Assembly: GCA_963790045.1 (NCBI GenBank)
Contig: CAWBMS010000011.1
Location: forward strand, 186,001-250,000
Source of the DNA: DATKMP01 sp963790045
GTDB lineage: Bacteria > Bacteroidota > Ignavibacteria > UBA10030
Direction: 5' to 3'
Length of the DNA: 64,000 nucleotides
Shown here: one piece after another, positions 39,496 through 48,802 of the stretch
Position numbering within the stretch: the stretch's first letter is position 1
Layout: every line of letters begins with the position of its first letter
Notes under the pieces: generated by a model
Told to the model about the DNA's origin: nothing
Databases searched by the model: none
What the model saw: only the letters and a program-made list of their open reading frames with translations
Program-made: the position numbers and the translations under genes

Positions 39496-39909
39496 ATGCC
39501 GTATAAAGTTTTAGTTGCAGACGACAATGAAGGACAACGCAAATCTCATGGATTTGCGTTAGAGGTTGCGACCGCCATTCTCGAAGACGAAATTTCTATT
39601 ACAGAAACTGCTACGAGCGTTGATTCGTGGGAAAAAATAAAATCGCAGCAGTTTGATTTGATCATCCTCGATAATGATTTCAAAGATACACATCTCAAAG
39701 GTCACTTGCCTGGCATTGCGTTGTTGCAACTTGCTAAGAAGGAAGGACCTAACCGCGAAACGCCAACATTCTTTTGCAGTGCCGATGCCTATGACACATT
39801 AAAGGCAATGGTAGAAAAGTTCGGCGGCTTTTACTTACCCAAAGTGGGATACGATATTGAGAAAGTAGCACAACTCTTTTCCGATAAAATGAAAAAAAAG
39901 AAAAAGTAG
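39496..39909 (+). CDS. Single-domain response regulator (CheY-like)
   Basis: 137 residues, just a receiver domain: VLVADDNE acidic pair, phosphoacceptor Asp in LIILDNDF, FFCSADAY (the Ser/Thr position), and YLPKVGYD with the conserved Lys. It ends in a run of lysines. There is no output domain, so it probably acts by protein contact. An upstream TTG at 39475 with GAGAGGA close by is an alternative start. Partner kinase not identified. Followed by a strong terminator. Confidence 0.85.
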   Translation: MPYKVLVADDNEGQRKSHGFALEVATAILEDEISITETATSVDSWEKIKSQQFDLIILDNDFKDTHLKGHLPGIALLQLAKKEGPNRETPTFFCSADAYDTLKAMVEKFGGFYLPKVGYDIEKVAQLFSDKMKKKKK

Positions 39910-39933
39910 TGCGGCTGGTGATAGAAATTGTGT

Positions 39934-39958
39934 AAGGTCGCTGCAGGCGACCTTTTTT
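39934..39958 (+). terminator. Intrinsic terminator after the response regulator
   Basis: Stem AAGGTCGC / GCGACCTT, 5-base loop, then a T run. Confidence 0.9.
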
Positions 39959-39975
39959 GTTGATAGAAAACGATT

Positions 39976-41223
39976 ATGTTGTTTGCTTCTCATAACGAAC
40001 GTATTAGTTTCCGTGCCCATACGATTGAAGGAGCGTTATACATCGGCACAAATTCTCTGCTTTCACCGCAGACGATGTTTCCCGCGCTCGTTTATCGCTT
40101 AGGCGGTAATGATCTTGCGGTGGGTGCCATTCCTGTCGTGGTGTATCTTTCGTATTTTCTGCCGCAGGTGTTCAGTGCCAACGCCGTTGTTCAGACGCCG
40201 TTTCGAAAACCGTTTGTACTTAATTGGGGATTAGCACAGCGCATACAAATTTTATTATTGGCGATTGCTGTAGGTGTTCTCGGAAATTCTTTCCCATCAT
40301 TGGCATTGTGTTGTGTGTTTGTGATTTATAGTATGAGTCAGGCAACATCGGGAACAATTTCGCCGCGGTGGGCAGATTTTGTTGCAAAGACGGTCGGCGC
40401 GAACAATCGCGGTAAGTTGCTTGGTTTACGCGCATCACTTGGTGCTATACTTGGTTTTATCAACGGGTTTATTCTTCTTGCCTTTCTTGTGTACATTCCT
40501 TTTCCTTGGAGCTATGCGTCGGTATTCGGGCTTGCATTTTTGTTTCAGCTTAGTTCTGTCATAGCGCAGCGACGCGTTGTAGAAGATCAGCCGTCGCGTG
40601 TTGCAACACCTGCGCCGATCAATGAATTATTTGTGCATGTCAAAACCATCATCAAAACCAATCACACGTACCGCAGATTTTTATTTGCATCGACGTTACT
40701 CACAGTCAGTCTTATCTCGGTTGCGTTCTTTACGGTTGCAGCGCTAAAAAAGTTTTCGCTGAACGAATCGTACGTCGGCTTATTCACCATCATCACCATT
40801 GCAGCACAAATTGTCAGCGGTGTAGTGCTGGGATGGCTTTCCGATAGAAGAGGAAATAAAATTGCGCTGCTGATTTGCGCGGGCAGTTTATTCACAGCAA
40901 CGCTATTGGCGCTGCTTGCTTCGCACTTATGGATTTATTACCTCGTTTTTATTTTTATGGGGATCAATATCGGTGCAGAAACGATGCTGCGCTACAATTT
41001 TGCTGTGGATTGTTCTCCGGACGATGAGCGTGCAATGTATGTGGGATTGATGAATGCATGGTTTGCACCGTTCTATCTTTGCAATCTTCTTGCCGGATGG
41101 CTAAGCAATCATTACGGGTACAACGCTGTCTTTGCTATTGCACTTCTTGCCGGTGCCTGCGGATTGATGCTGTTGTGGAAGACGCCGGAACCGCGCAAAA
41201 GAAAAAATATAATCGCGGACTGA
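39976..41223 (+). CDS. MFS transporter
   Basis: 415 residues with about 12 membrane helices. N-terminal half shows YIGTNSLLSPQTMFPALVYR and QATSGTISPRWADFVAKTV with RGKLLGLRA after it; the second half has the GWLSDRRGNKIALL loop typical of the major facilitator family. Substrate not known. Convergent with the Nudix gene; the stops are about 20 bases apart. Confidence 0.85.
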   Translation: MLFASHNERISFRAHTIEGALYIGTNSLLSPQTMFPALVYRLGGNDLAVGAIPVVVYLSYFLPQVFSANAVVQTPFRKPFVLNWGLAQRIQILLLAIAVGVLGNSFPSLALCCVFVIYSMSQATSGTISPRWADFVAKTVGANNRGKLLGLRASLGAILGFINGFILLAFLVYIPFPWSYASVFGLAFLFQLSSVIAQRRVVEDQPSRVATPAPINELFVHVKTIIKTNHTYRRFLFASTLLTVSLISVAFFTVAALKKFSLNESYVGLFTIITIAAQIVSGVVLGWLSDRRGNKIALLICAGSLFTATLLALLASHLWIYYLVFIFMGINIGAETMLRYNFAVDCSPDDERAMYVGLMNAWFAPFYLCNLLAGWLSNHYGYNAVFAIALLAGACGLMLLWKTPEPRKRKNIIAD

Positions 41224-41243
41224 TAGAAAAAAGTTTTACTTCG

Positions 41244-41789
41244 TCAATGTTGTTGAAGGTACTGTAATGCCATTGCTATTGTTGTTGTCCATGAAAGAAC
41301 TTTGAACTCGCCGTTGAATAATGCGCTTTGCAATTCTTTCGCTGTCAAAGAAACGGCATGTTGTTCTTCCAAATCATCTTTGATTGGATCGCATTCACAT
41401 TTTGCGCCGCGTGCAAAAAATAAATGTGCTGTGCCGCAGCCGTGATTGCCGTCCACGGGATAGCTGCCAAACGAAATCCATTCTGTTGCTTCGCAGCCGA
41501 GTTCTTCGCGCACTTCCCGCTTTGCGCATGTTAGCGGGTCTTCGCCAAAATCAAGATAACCGCCGACAGGAGCGAGCGAAATTCCTTCGACAGCATACTT
41601 TGTTTGTCGGAAGATGAGAAATGTTCCGTCTTCCTGCTGTACCAGCACATTTACAAAATCCGGCGATATGACCCACGGCCATTGATCGAGAATTTTACCG
41701 TCAGGCAATTGAATCGTGTGGTTCTCGACTTGCAACCATTTGCTGTGATCTAATGCGAGCGAACGCGAAAGAGTTTTCCAAGGTTTCAT
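41244..41789 (-). CDS. Nudix hydrolase
   Basis: 181 residues. The Nudix box is visible as GYLDFGEDPLTCAKREVREELG (GX5EX7REUXEEXGU pattern). The N-terminal TIQLPDGKILDQW and the box are similar to the ADP-ribose/NUDIX5 group, but the substrate is not certain. Cytoplasmic. Confidence 0.87.
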   Translation of the reverse strand: MKPWKTLSRSLALDHSKWLQVENHTIQLPDGKILDQWPWVISPDFVNVLVQQEDGTFLIFRQTKYAVEGISLAPVGGYLDFGEDPLTCAKREVREELGCEATEWISFGSYPVDGNHGCGTAHLFFARGAKCECDPIKDDLEEQHAVSLTAKELQSALFNGEFKVLSWTTTIAMALQYLQQH

Positions 41790-41951
41790 ATTTTTTTCGG
41801 TAATTTAATGTTAAATGATAAAAAAGTAATGATTGGAATTCAATATTTAAAAAGTATCTTTTAGAGATTGTAACGTTGCACATCGTGAAGCAATTCATTA
41901 TTTTAAGATTGTAGATTGATTTTTTATAATCATTTTTTAGAAGGAAATATT

Positions 41952-42437
41952 ATGCGTCATCTGTTGCTATTACTAGGAATTGTTTTCAGTTGTATATTTG
42001 TATCTGCTGCACAGGAAGTTGCTCCGGTACACAAACATCCGGTGTTCGATGAAAAGCGTGATGCGGCAAATGATATTCAAAATGCGCTTATTCTTGCGAA
42101 GCAAACGAATAAACGCGTGTTGTTAGATGTCGGCGGCAACTGGTGCCCGTGGTGCCATTTGTTGGATTCATTATTTACGGCTAACCGTGATCTGGATGAA
42201 TATTTATTCCAGCATTATGTTGTGGTAAAGGTCAATGTGAGCAAAGAAAATAAAAATGAAAAAGTACTCGCAAGCTATCCTAAAATAAAAGGATATCCGC
42301 ATTTATTTGTATTAGATGAAACCGGTAAAGTGCTGAAGTCGCAGGACACAGGTGTATTAGAGAACAAAAAAGGAAAACCCAAGGGACACGATAAAGATAA
42401 AGTTCTTGCGTTCTTACAGAAATGGGCGAAAGAATAA
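41952..42437 (+). CDS. Secreted thioredoxin-fold protein (CPWC active site)
   Basis: 161 residues with a signal peptide (LLLLLGIVFSCIFVSAA) and active site GGNWCPWCHLLD, the Thioredoxin_7/DUF255-like pattern. Cis-proline in GYPHLFVLD. Likely a periplasmic thiol reductase or isomerase. Start 41952 chosen because AAGGAA lies just upstream. No partner transmembrane DsbD-like protein nearby. Confidence 0.85.
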   Translation: MRHLLLLLGIVFSCIFVSAAQEVAPVHKHPVFDEKRDAANDIQNALILAKQTNKRVLLDVGGNWCPWCHLLDSLFTANRDLDEYLFQHYVVVKVNVSKENKNEKVLASYPKIKGYPHLFVLDETGKVLKSQDTGVLENKKGKPKGHDKDKVLAFLQKWAKE

Positions 42438-42486
42438 AAGTGCGTCATTGTCAGAATAATTTTTTCTGATTGAGAAGAAAAGTGCT

Positions 42487-42723
42487 ATGACAGCCGTTGA
42501 ACAACATCGAATGGTGCAGGAACTCAAATCTCGTCTTATGAAATTGAATGTACAAGAACGTCAACAATTCGAAATGATCGCAAAACGCGATAAGGACGAT
42601 GAAGATTTAGATTCGTTTACTCTGACAAAACTGAAACGACTGCACGAAAAGTATTTTCCAAAACAATCCAAAAAAAAATTGGATGATGCTTGGGGAAAAT
42701 TGACGGGTGATAAATCATTATAA
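42487..42723 (+). CDS. Hypothetical charged helical protein
   Basis: 78 residues, rich in Lys, Asp and Glu, no membrane segment or cysteine. Likely helical (MVQELKSRLMKLNVQERQQF; LTKLKRLHEKYF). I do not recognise a family. Codon use fits its neighbours and the spacing from the thioredoxin-like gene (50 bases) allows co-transcription. Confidence 0.6.
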   Translation: MTAVEQHRMVQELKSRLMKLNVQERQQFEMIAKRDKDDEDLDSFTLTKLKRLHEKYFPKQSKKKLDDAWGKLTGDKSL

Positions 42724-42884
42724 GTTGTTATGTCACGCTGTGTTATAGGATTTTTAAAAAAACGATTATGTCTTGGATATTGTCAAGCATAGCGCATTTG
42801 TGAAAATCTCTTTTACTCAAAGTGAGAAGTTGTTTTAGATGATTTTGAAACCATGAATATTTTAACGATTTTCATTGGTGAGTA

Positions 42885-42912
42885 TTGACATTTGAGCGAA
42901 AACCCCTATATT
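42885..42912 (+). promoter_or_regulatory. Probable sigma70 promoter of the HU gene
   Basis: TTGACA at 42885-42890, 16-base spacer, TATATT at 42907-42912, 75 bases before the HU start. Confidence 0.7.
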
Positions 42913-42986
42913 TCCAGCATAAAATCTTATTGTATTGGGCTTATATTAAATAACTAAATCACACACTCACTTAACGAGGGAACATT

Positions 42987-43337
42987 ATGGGAAAAGCATT
43001 AACGAAAAGCCAGATTGCCGCGCATATTGCCAGCAAGTTTGAGCTGAAGAAAAAAACTTCTGTGGAAATTCTTGAAGAGATCGCAAACCTTGCGTATCGC
43101 GAAGCCAAGAATTCTTTCACATTGCCCGGCATCGGCAAGCTTGTCTTGGTAGATCGGAAAGCACGCATTGGACGCAATCCGGCAACTGGTGCGCAGATTG
43201 AAATTCCCGCGAAGACGGTTGTAAAGTTTCGCGTTGCGAAAGCTGCCAAAGAAGCGATTCTTCTGCAGAAGTCAGTACGGATTTTTTTTCTTAACAGAAA
43301 AGCGCCGGAAGTTTTCTTTTCGGCGCTTTTTTATTGA
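42987..43337 (+). CDS. hup: HU/IHF family DNA-binding protein (C-terminus probably misread)
   Basis: Nucleoid protein that bends DNA. Seen: MGKALTKSQIAAHIASKF, TLPGIGKLVLVDRKARIGRNPATG (the beta-arm with the RNPATG intercalation motif), and VVKFRVAKAAKEAIL. HU normally stops soon after this; here the frame runs on for about 20 residues straight through a strong terminator to 43337, which is unnatural. If one T is missing from the T8 run at 43282-43289, the gene ends at a TAA at 43292-43294, just before the terminator stem, giving about 101 residues. Confidence 0.9.
   Translation: MGKALTKSQIAAHIASKFELKKKTSVEILEEIANLAYREAKNSFTLPGIGKLVLVDRKARIGRNPATGAQIEIPAKTVVKFRVAKAAKEAILLQKSVRIFFLNRKAPEVFFSALFY
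43298..43332 (+). terminator. Intrinsic terminator after HU
   Basis: Perfect 10-base stem AAAAGCGCCG / CGGCGCTTTT, 13-base loop, then TT. It lies inside the overlong HU frame. Confidence 0.92.
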
Positions 43338-43405
43338 AAGCCATTTTTTATTTAACGGCAGCACTTCTTTTTTCATTACCATCGAAATGATTAGACCGAT
43401 AAATT

Positions 43406-45631
43406 ATGAATGATGAATATCCTCGCATCGGTAAAACGCTCTATCTAAATATTGTCTGGCATCAGCATCAACCGCTGTATCTTGATCCTGAATCAGATCA
43501 ATTACAAGGTCCCTGGGTGCGCACGCATGGTACCAAAGATTATTACGATATGGCGTCGATATTGCTGGGATTTCCTGATATTCATTTTACCGTGAATCTT
43601 ACAACATCGTTATTATCACAATTACAAACATATTATGTCGAGCGTCTTGCGCCGTTTGTCGATGTGAAACGCAATCTTGTCGATTCAAAAAAATATTTTG
43701 CAGCATATTCGGGAAAAACTGATCCGTGGATTGATCTCACTTTAAAACCTACCAATACATTTGATGAACACGATTTTAAGTTTTTATTGGAAAATGTATG
43801 GAATGCTTTTGGTATTAGCGAAGTTGCGATTGAACGATTTCCAGAATACAAACGGCTTCGAACGAAATATCATGAAAAAGGAAAAGAAGGGCTTACTGAA
43901 CAGGATTTGCGCGAAATAAAATTTTGGTTTTATATCGCCAATTTTGATCCTGATTTTCTCGAAGAAAAACAAACGCTCGTAACAGGAACAACGATTGATG
44001 TAACGGATTTGATTCAACATCACGAAGATGGAACGTACACGTTATTAAAAACGATTACGGAAGGTGATTGTAATCGTATTATTGCGGAAACGTATAAAAT
44101 TCTTTCTGCTATTGTTCCTATCCACAGAAAATTGATGTATCATCAGAAAACAGGAAAAGGGCAGATCGAAATTCTCACCACACCGTATTATCATCCCATC
44201 TTGCCGTTGTTGTATGATTCTAATATTGCGCAACGCTGTCAGCCGAATGATCCATTGCCTTCACGATTCCGTTATCCAAAGGATGCAGAAGCGCAAGTAG
44301 CAAAAGCAGTTGCTGCCTATAATGATTATTTTGGAATGAATCCAACAGGAATGTGGCCGGGCGAAGGGTCGGTGGCACACGAAATTATTTCAGTGTTCGC
44401 AAAACAGGGAATTCGATGGATTGCAACCGATCAAAAAATTTTGGAACGTTCGCATCCCGATGGTTTTCCGTGTTATTATCCGTACGTTATCCATCCTCAA
44501 AACGATAAAAGTAAATCTGTGGTGATGGTATTCCGCGAAACGGAGCTTTCGGATAAAATCGGATTTGTGTATAAGAATTATCAAGGCGAAGCGGCGGCGG
44601 AAGATTTTATTCAAAGTGTGTTGCGATACGTTCCAAAAGAAGATGAACCGGATAGATTATTAACCGTAATTCTCGACGGCGAAAATGCGTGGGAATGGTA
44701 TCGCTATGATAACGATGGAAAAACATTTCAACGTGCGTTATATCGAAAGTTATCAAAATTGTTTGCCACACGGCAGGTCGTTACGACAACGGTTACGGAA
44801 TATTTAGAAGGAAATCGATCGCGCAATATTCCCGCACATCCGATTAAAGAACTGCCGCAAATCGAATGGCTTTGGCCCGGTTCATGGATCAATGCCAATT
44901 ACGATACGTGGATTGGCGATGTAGAAGAAAATAAAGCGTGGGAATATTTACTTACTGCCCGTCGCGATCTTGAACAATCCGGTTTGCCGCAGCCCGATCC
45001 GAAGAAAAAAGCGCCGCGCGCAGGAACAAAAGCGTGGTATGCGTACCGCGCGTGGGAATCGATGTATGCGGCAGAAGGATCGGATTGGTTTTGGTGGTAC
45101 GGCACAGACCAGAATGCACCTTCCGGCGAAAAACCGTTCGACCGTGCCTATATCACGCATCTGCGCAACATTTATTCATTTGCAAAACTTTCCGGCGGCA
45201 AAGTGCCGGAGCGAATGTTTGAACCCATTACACAAATTGCATCGAAAGAAGTTGTGCATGTTACGCAAGGAACGATGGCGCAAAGCAGTGAGGATTTGGT
45301 AACAGTTGTCTTTCAATGCGATGCCGGCGATATTTATGTACGGACATCGCTGTACATCGTCGGCAATCATGAATTGCTGAGCAAGTGGATTCCGAATAAA
45401 GTGAAAATGTACAACGATGGCACGCACGGCGATGCAGTAGCAAACGACAATGTGTGGACAGTCGAAATACAATTTCCGGTCGACACGGAACTCGAATATA
45501 AATTTACGAACAGTGGCGCCGAAGGAAGCTGGAATCCCGGTGAAGAGTTTCCGTGGGCAACGCGTAAAGCAATGGTAAAACGTACAGCAAACGGGAAAAT
45601 GATTTTTCTCGATCGGTTTGGGAAACTTTAA
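43406..45631 (+). CDS. GH57 glycoside hydrolase (amylopullulanase-like) with C-terminal starch-binding-like domain
   Basis: 741 residues without a signal peptide, so cytoplasmic or unconventional. GH57 motifs: region 1 HQHQP, FTVNLTTSLLSQL, the nucleophile region GMWPGEGSVAHE, and the acid/base region ILDGENAWEWY. The last ~110 residues (VVFQCDAG, WTVEIQFPVDTELEYKF, GSWNPGEE) form a CBM20/CBM48-like beta domain. Likely acts on alpha-glucans such as glycogen. The next gene starts on the base after its stop and is a GH13-like pseudoenzyme, so the two are translationally coupled. Confidence 0.88.
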   Translation: MNDEYPRIGKTLYLNIVWHQHQPLYLDPESDQLQGPWVRTHGTKDYYDMASILLGFPDIHFTVNLTTSLLSQLQTYYVERLAPFVDVKRNLVDSKKYFAAYSGKTDPWIDLTLKPTNTFDEHDFKFLLENVWNAFGISEVAIERFPEYKRLRTKYHEKGKEGLTEQDLREIKFWFYIANFDPDFLEEKQTLVTGTTIDVTDLIQHHEDGTYTLLKTITEGDCNRIIAETYKILSAIVPIHRKLMYHQKTGKGQIEILTTPYYHPILPLLYDSNIAQRCQPNDPLPSRFRYPKDAEAQVAKAVAAYNDYFGMNPTGMWPGEGSVAHEIISVFAKQGIRWIATDQKILERSHPDGFPCYYPYVIHPQNDKSKSVVMVFRETELSDKIGFVYKNYQGEAAAEDFIQSVLRYVPKEDEPDRLLTVILDGENAWEWYRYDNDGKTFQRALYRKLSKLFATRQVVTTTVTEYLEGNRSRNIPAHPIKELPQIEWLWPGSWINANYDTWIGDVEENKAWEYLLTARRDLEQSGLPQPDPKKKAPRAGTKAWYAYRAWESMYAAEGSDWFWWYGTDQNAPSGEKPFDRAYITHLRNIYSFAKLSGGKVPERMFEPITQIASKEVVHVTQGTMAQSSEDLVTVVFQCDAGDIYVRTSLYIVGNHELLSKWIPNKVKMYNDGTHGDAVANDNVWTVEIQFPVDTELEYKFTNSGAEGSWNPGEEFPWATRKAMVKRTANGKMIFLDRFGKL

Positions 45632-46360
45632 ATGCGTTCAGTGATGCGGTTGAGTATTATCGGATGTGTTGTTTTGCTTTTCATCGGATGCATGAAAGAA
45701 CATCCCAAAGCAGATTGGGCGCACGGAGCAGTGATTGAACAAATCAATCTTCGTTCGTATCCGGCAGCAAAAACATTTAAAGAACTTGAAGTGTGTCTTC
45801 CAGAATTAAAAGCACGCGGCATCACGGTTATCGATTTGATGCCAATATTCCCTATTGGCGAATTTAATCGTAGCAGCAATGCCGGTAATTTAAATTCGAT
45901 CCGAGATTATTACGACGTGAATAACGAATTTGGTGTTTTGATGGATTTTCAATCGCTCGTTCGCACGGCACACAAACATGGAATAAAAATTCTTATCGAT
46001 TTTGTCGCGGCATACACTTCATGGGATTGTACGATATTAATGGAACATCCTGATTGGTACCTTCACAATAATGATGATTATATTATTTCACCCAAAGCAG
46101 AATGGAACGATGTTGCTGCGTTGAATTTAGATCATCATGAAGTACGAAAATATATCATTGCAGCGATGGAGTATTGGCTCAAGACTGCAGATGTTGATGG
46201 ATATTGCTGTATCGATGCGCGTATGGTGCCGAAAGATTTTTGTGAAATTGCTCGCATGCAACTTAGTCATATCAAGCCCGTGATGTTTGTTTCCGATTCA
46301 ACAATGCCATCTTGTTTTGCGTTTGATACGACATTCTCTGTAAAGAAACAGGAAAATTGA
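45632..46360 (+). CDS. Truncated, catalytically dead GH13 (alpha-amylase-like) lipoprotein
   Basis: 242 residues. Signal peptide with lipobox LFIGC, so a lipoprotein. The rest follows the first part of a GH13 barrel closely: GITVIDLMPIFPIGE, YDVNNEFG, EHPDWYLHNN, EWNDVAALNLDH. The catalytic positions are changed: region I DFVAAYTSWD (Asn-His of the family is Ala-Tyr), region II DGYCCIDARMVP (Arg is Cys and the nucleophile Asp is Ile), and the acid/base Glu region reads FVSDS. The barrel ends before region IV. It cannot be a normal amylase; a binding or scaffold role next to GH57 is inference. Codons look maintained, so not an obvious pseudogene. Confidence 0.78.
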   Translation: MRSVMRLSIIGCVVLLFIGCMKEHPKADWAHGAVIEQINLRSYPAAKTFKELEVCLPELKARGITVIDLMPIFPIGEFNRSSNAGNLNSIRDYYDVNNEFGVLMDFQSLVRTAHKHGIKILIDFVAAYTSWDCTILMEHPDWYLHNNDDYIISPKAEWNDVAALNLDHHEVRKYIIAAMEYWLKTADVDGYCCIDARMVPKDFCEIARMQLSHIKPVMFVSDSTMPSCFAFDTTFSVKKQEN

Positions 46361-46363
46361 AGT

Positions 46364-46777
46364 ATGAAAACTTTTACAGAATATCTCTGGTTCAATACCA
46401 AGAAACAACACGAGTATCTCAACATCACATCACAGGTGGAAGAAATTCTTGCCAAGAGCAGCATCCAAGAAGGGATGATTCTTGTTTCCGCAATGCACAT
46501 TACCGCGGGTGTGTATGTGAACGATGCAGAATCCGGCTTAATCCAAGACATCGATGAGTGGTTGGAAAAACTTGCGCCGTTCAATCCCAACTATCGTCAT
46601 CATCGCACCGGCGAAACCAACGGCGATGCGCATTTGAAAAGTATGTTGGTGCATCATGAAGTAATTGTGCCGGTAACAAACGGCAAGTTGGATTTCGGCC
46701 CGTGGCAACAAATTTATTATGCCGAGTTCGACGGCCAGCGAAAGAAACGTGTGATCGTAAAAGTGATGGGCGAATAA
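46364..46777 (+). CDS. YjbQ/UPF0047 family protein
   Basis: 137 residues, the usual size. Seen: EGMILVSAMHITAGVYVND, NPNYRHHRTGETNGDAHLKS with metal-binding His residues, and GPWQQIYYAEFDG. The family is annotated as secondary thiamine-phosphate synthase because of in vivo activity, but its main role is unsettled. Begins 3 bases after the GH13-like gene, same operon. Confidence 0.9.
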   Translation: MKTFTEYLWFNTKKQHEYLNITSQVEEILAKSSIQEGMILVSAMHITAGVYVNDAESGLIQDIDEWLEKLAPFNPNYRHHRTGETNGDAHLKSMLVHHEVIVPVTNGKLDFGPWQQIYYAEFDGQRKKRVIVKVMGE

Positions 46778-46783
46778 AAATTT

Positions 46784-47710
46784 ATGGCGTCAAAACCTTT
46801 TAAAAAAATATCGCATGTCGTAGAATTCGCATTATTTCTTTTGCTTGGAGCAATCGTTCGTTTGTTCCCGCGCCGATATTTATCCCGCATTGCAAAAGCA
46901 TTGGTAAAATATTTACACTGGCTGTTGTTGCCGCGCTGGCGTGTGGCGATGCGCAATTTGCAAAATGCATTTCCTGAAAAGAATTTGAGTGAACTTCGCA
47001 CGATTGCTAAACAATCCTTTGAAAGTGTTGCGACGGCATTCTTAGAACTTCTGTGGCTGCCCAATTTTACACAGCGCAGTCTTTGCGAAACAGTGATCAT
47101 TGAAAATCCCGATCTATTGGATGATGCGGTACAACAAGGAAAAGGATTGATCCTGATGTCGGCGCATTTTGGCAATTGGGAGATTGGCGCACAACGGACG
47201 GTACTACAGGTCCATGTGCCATTCTATATTATCGTAAAAGGGCAGGCAAATGATTATGTTGACCATGTGATCAACCGATGGCGTGAGAAATTCGGCGCAC
47301 ACACTGTGCCGATGGGAATCAGCATTCGTGAAATTTTGCGCGCACTACAAAACGGTAATGTCGTGGGTATGGCAAGCGATCAGGCGGCAGCGAAGGAAAG
47401 TGTTGCAGTGAATTTTTTCGGACGTGAAGTTCCGACATTTCAAGGCCCTGCAATGTTTGCGCTCAGAACGCATGCACCATTGATTATAGGACTTGCCGTA
47501 CGTCAGAGTGATGGAATCTATCGATTGCGCTTTCATCGTGTCCCATCAGATGATCTGGATGGTGTGACCGACGCCAATGTGAAAGAACTTACTCGACGCC
47601 AAGTGGAATTAACGGAGAAGATTATCCGCGAACATCCCGAACAATGGATGTGGATGCACAAACGCTGGAAACATGTTGCCGACCGCGTCCCGATAAAAAT
47701 AACAGAATGA
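46784..47710 (+). CDS. Lipid A biosynthesis acyltransferase (LpxL/HtrB-like)
   Basis: 308 residues, inner-membrane bound by an N-terminal hydrophobic segment (FALFLLLGAIVRLFP). Acyltransferase motif HX4E is visible as SAHFGNWEIG, with GMASDQAAAKESV and PTFQGPAMFA later. Adds a secondary acyl chain to lipid A. Its stop overlaps the glycosyltransferase start by 4 bases, supporting a lipopolysaccharide role for both. Confidence 0.9.
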   Translation: MASKPFKKISHVVEFALFLLLGAIVRLFPRRYLSRIAKALVKYLHWLLLPRWRVAMRNLQNAFPEKNLSELRTIAKQSFESVATAFLELLWLPNFTQRSLCETVIIENPDLLDDAVQQGKGLILMSAHFGNWEIGAQRTVLQVHVPFYIIVKGQANDYVDHVINRWREKFGAHTVPMGISIREILRALQNGNVVGMASDQAAAKESVAVNFFGREVPTFQGPAMFALRTHAPLIIGLAVRQSDGIYRLRFHRVPSDDLDGVTDANVKELTRRQVELTEKIIREHPEQWMWMHKRWKHVADRVPIKITE

Positions 47711-48754
47711 TTACCGCCTACAATCATATTCTTATCGTGCAAACGGCATTCATCGGCGATGCGATTCTCACGTTGCCGTTGATTCAAACGTTAAAAAAAA
47801 ATTATCCCGCTGCGCAGATCGATGTTGTCGTTGTTCCGCGTACGGCGGAATTATTTGCCCATCATCCAGACATCGCACATATATTTTCGTACGATAAACG
47901 AAACACAGAGCGCGGCATTGCGGGATTCTTTTGCTTCCGAAAAAAACTTTTAACGTATCGATACGATCTTGTCATTGTGCCGCATCGTTCGCTGCGAAGC
48001 GCGTTGCTTGTGGCGTCGCTTCATCCTGTAAAAAGTATTTGTTTTGATCGAAGCGCGGGGCGATGGCTGTTCGATCTTCAAGTGAATTACAAATTGGAAT
48101 TGCATGCAGATAGATCGAAATCTTTCTCTCTTGCATCCGCTTGGTATTAGAAATATGGTTAGCGATGTGCCGGCATTATATCCCTCGGATGAAGATCGAA
48201 CGATTATCGACAAATGTTGGAAGCAATGGGAATTGGGAAGGCAGCGTGTTATCGCTTTTGCACCGGGAAGCATCTGGGCAACGAAGCGATGGCTGCCGGA
48301 ACGATTTGCCGAAGTTGCAAAGTATTTTGTGCAGAAAAAATATCGTGTGGTTTTGGTCGGAGGGAAAGAAGACCGGCAGCTTTGTGAAAATATTTGTTCA
48401 CAAGCAGGGAGCGATTGCATTGTCATTGCGGCGGGAGATTTATCCTTGCTGCAATCTGCCGAACTGATACGGCGATGCAGTGTCTTGCTTTCCAACGATA
48501 GCGCGCCGCTGCATCTTGCAACGGCAGTGCAAACGCCGGTGGTTGCAATCTTTGGAGCAACCGTCCCGCAGTTCGGCTTTGCGCCGCGCGGCAAACACGA
48601 TATGGTGCTCGGTGTAGAAGGGCTTTCCTGCCGCCCCTGTGCCATTCACGGCGGCAATCGCTGTCCTATCGGAACATTCGATTGTATGAACAAGATGAGC
48701 GTGCAAACGGTAGTGCGGGCAATGGAAAAAATTTTATCTTCGAGCAACAAGTAA
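47707..48754 (+). CDS. GT9 heptosyltransferase-like LPS glycosyltransferase (frameshifted)
   Basis: Family 9 glycosyltransferase, WaaF/ADP-heptose:LPS type. First frame: HILIVQTAFIGDAILTLPL and IDVVVVPRTAELF. Second frame: FAPGSIWATKRWLPERFAEVA, GGKEDRQLCENI, CSVLLSNDSAPLHLATAVQTPVVAIFGAT, all standard donor-domain motifs. The frames join at ~48107-48120 (GCAGATAGATCGAAA); removing one base gives about 348 residues, the normal size, with LHADRNLSLL-type wording across the join. Transfers a sugar, probably a heptose, to the inner core. Confidence 0.88.
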
Positions 48755-48802
48755 TAAAAAACTTGCGTAATGTTTCTAAAAATTATTGGAAAGAAAATTG
48801 CC

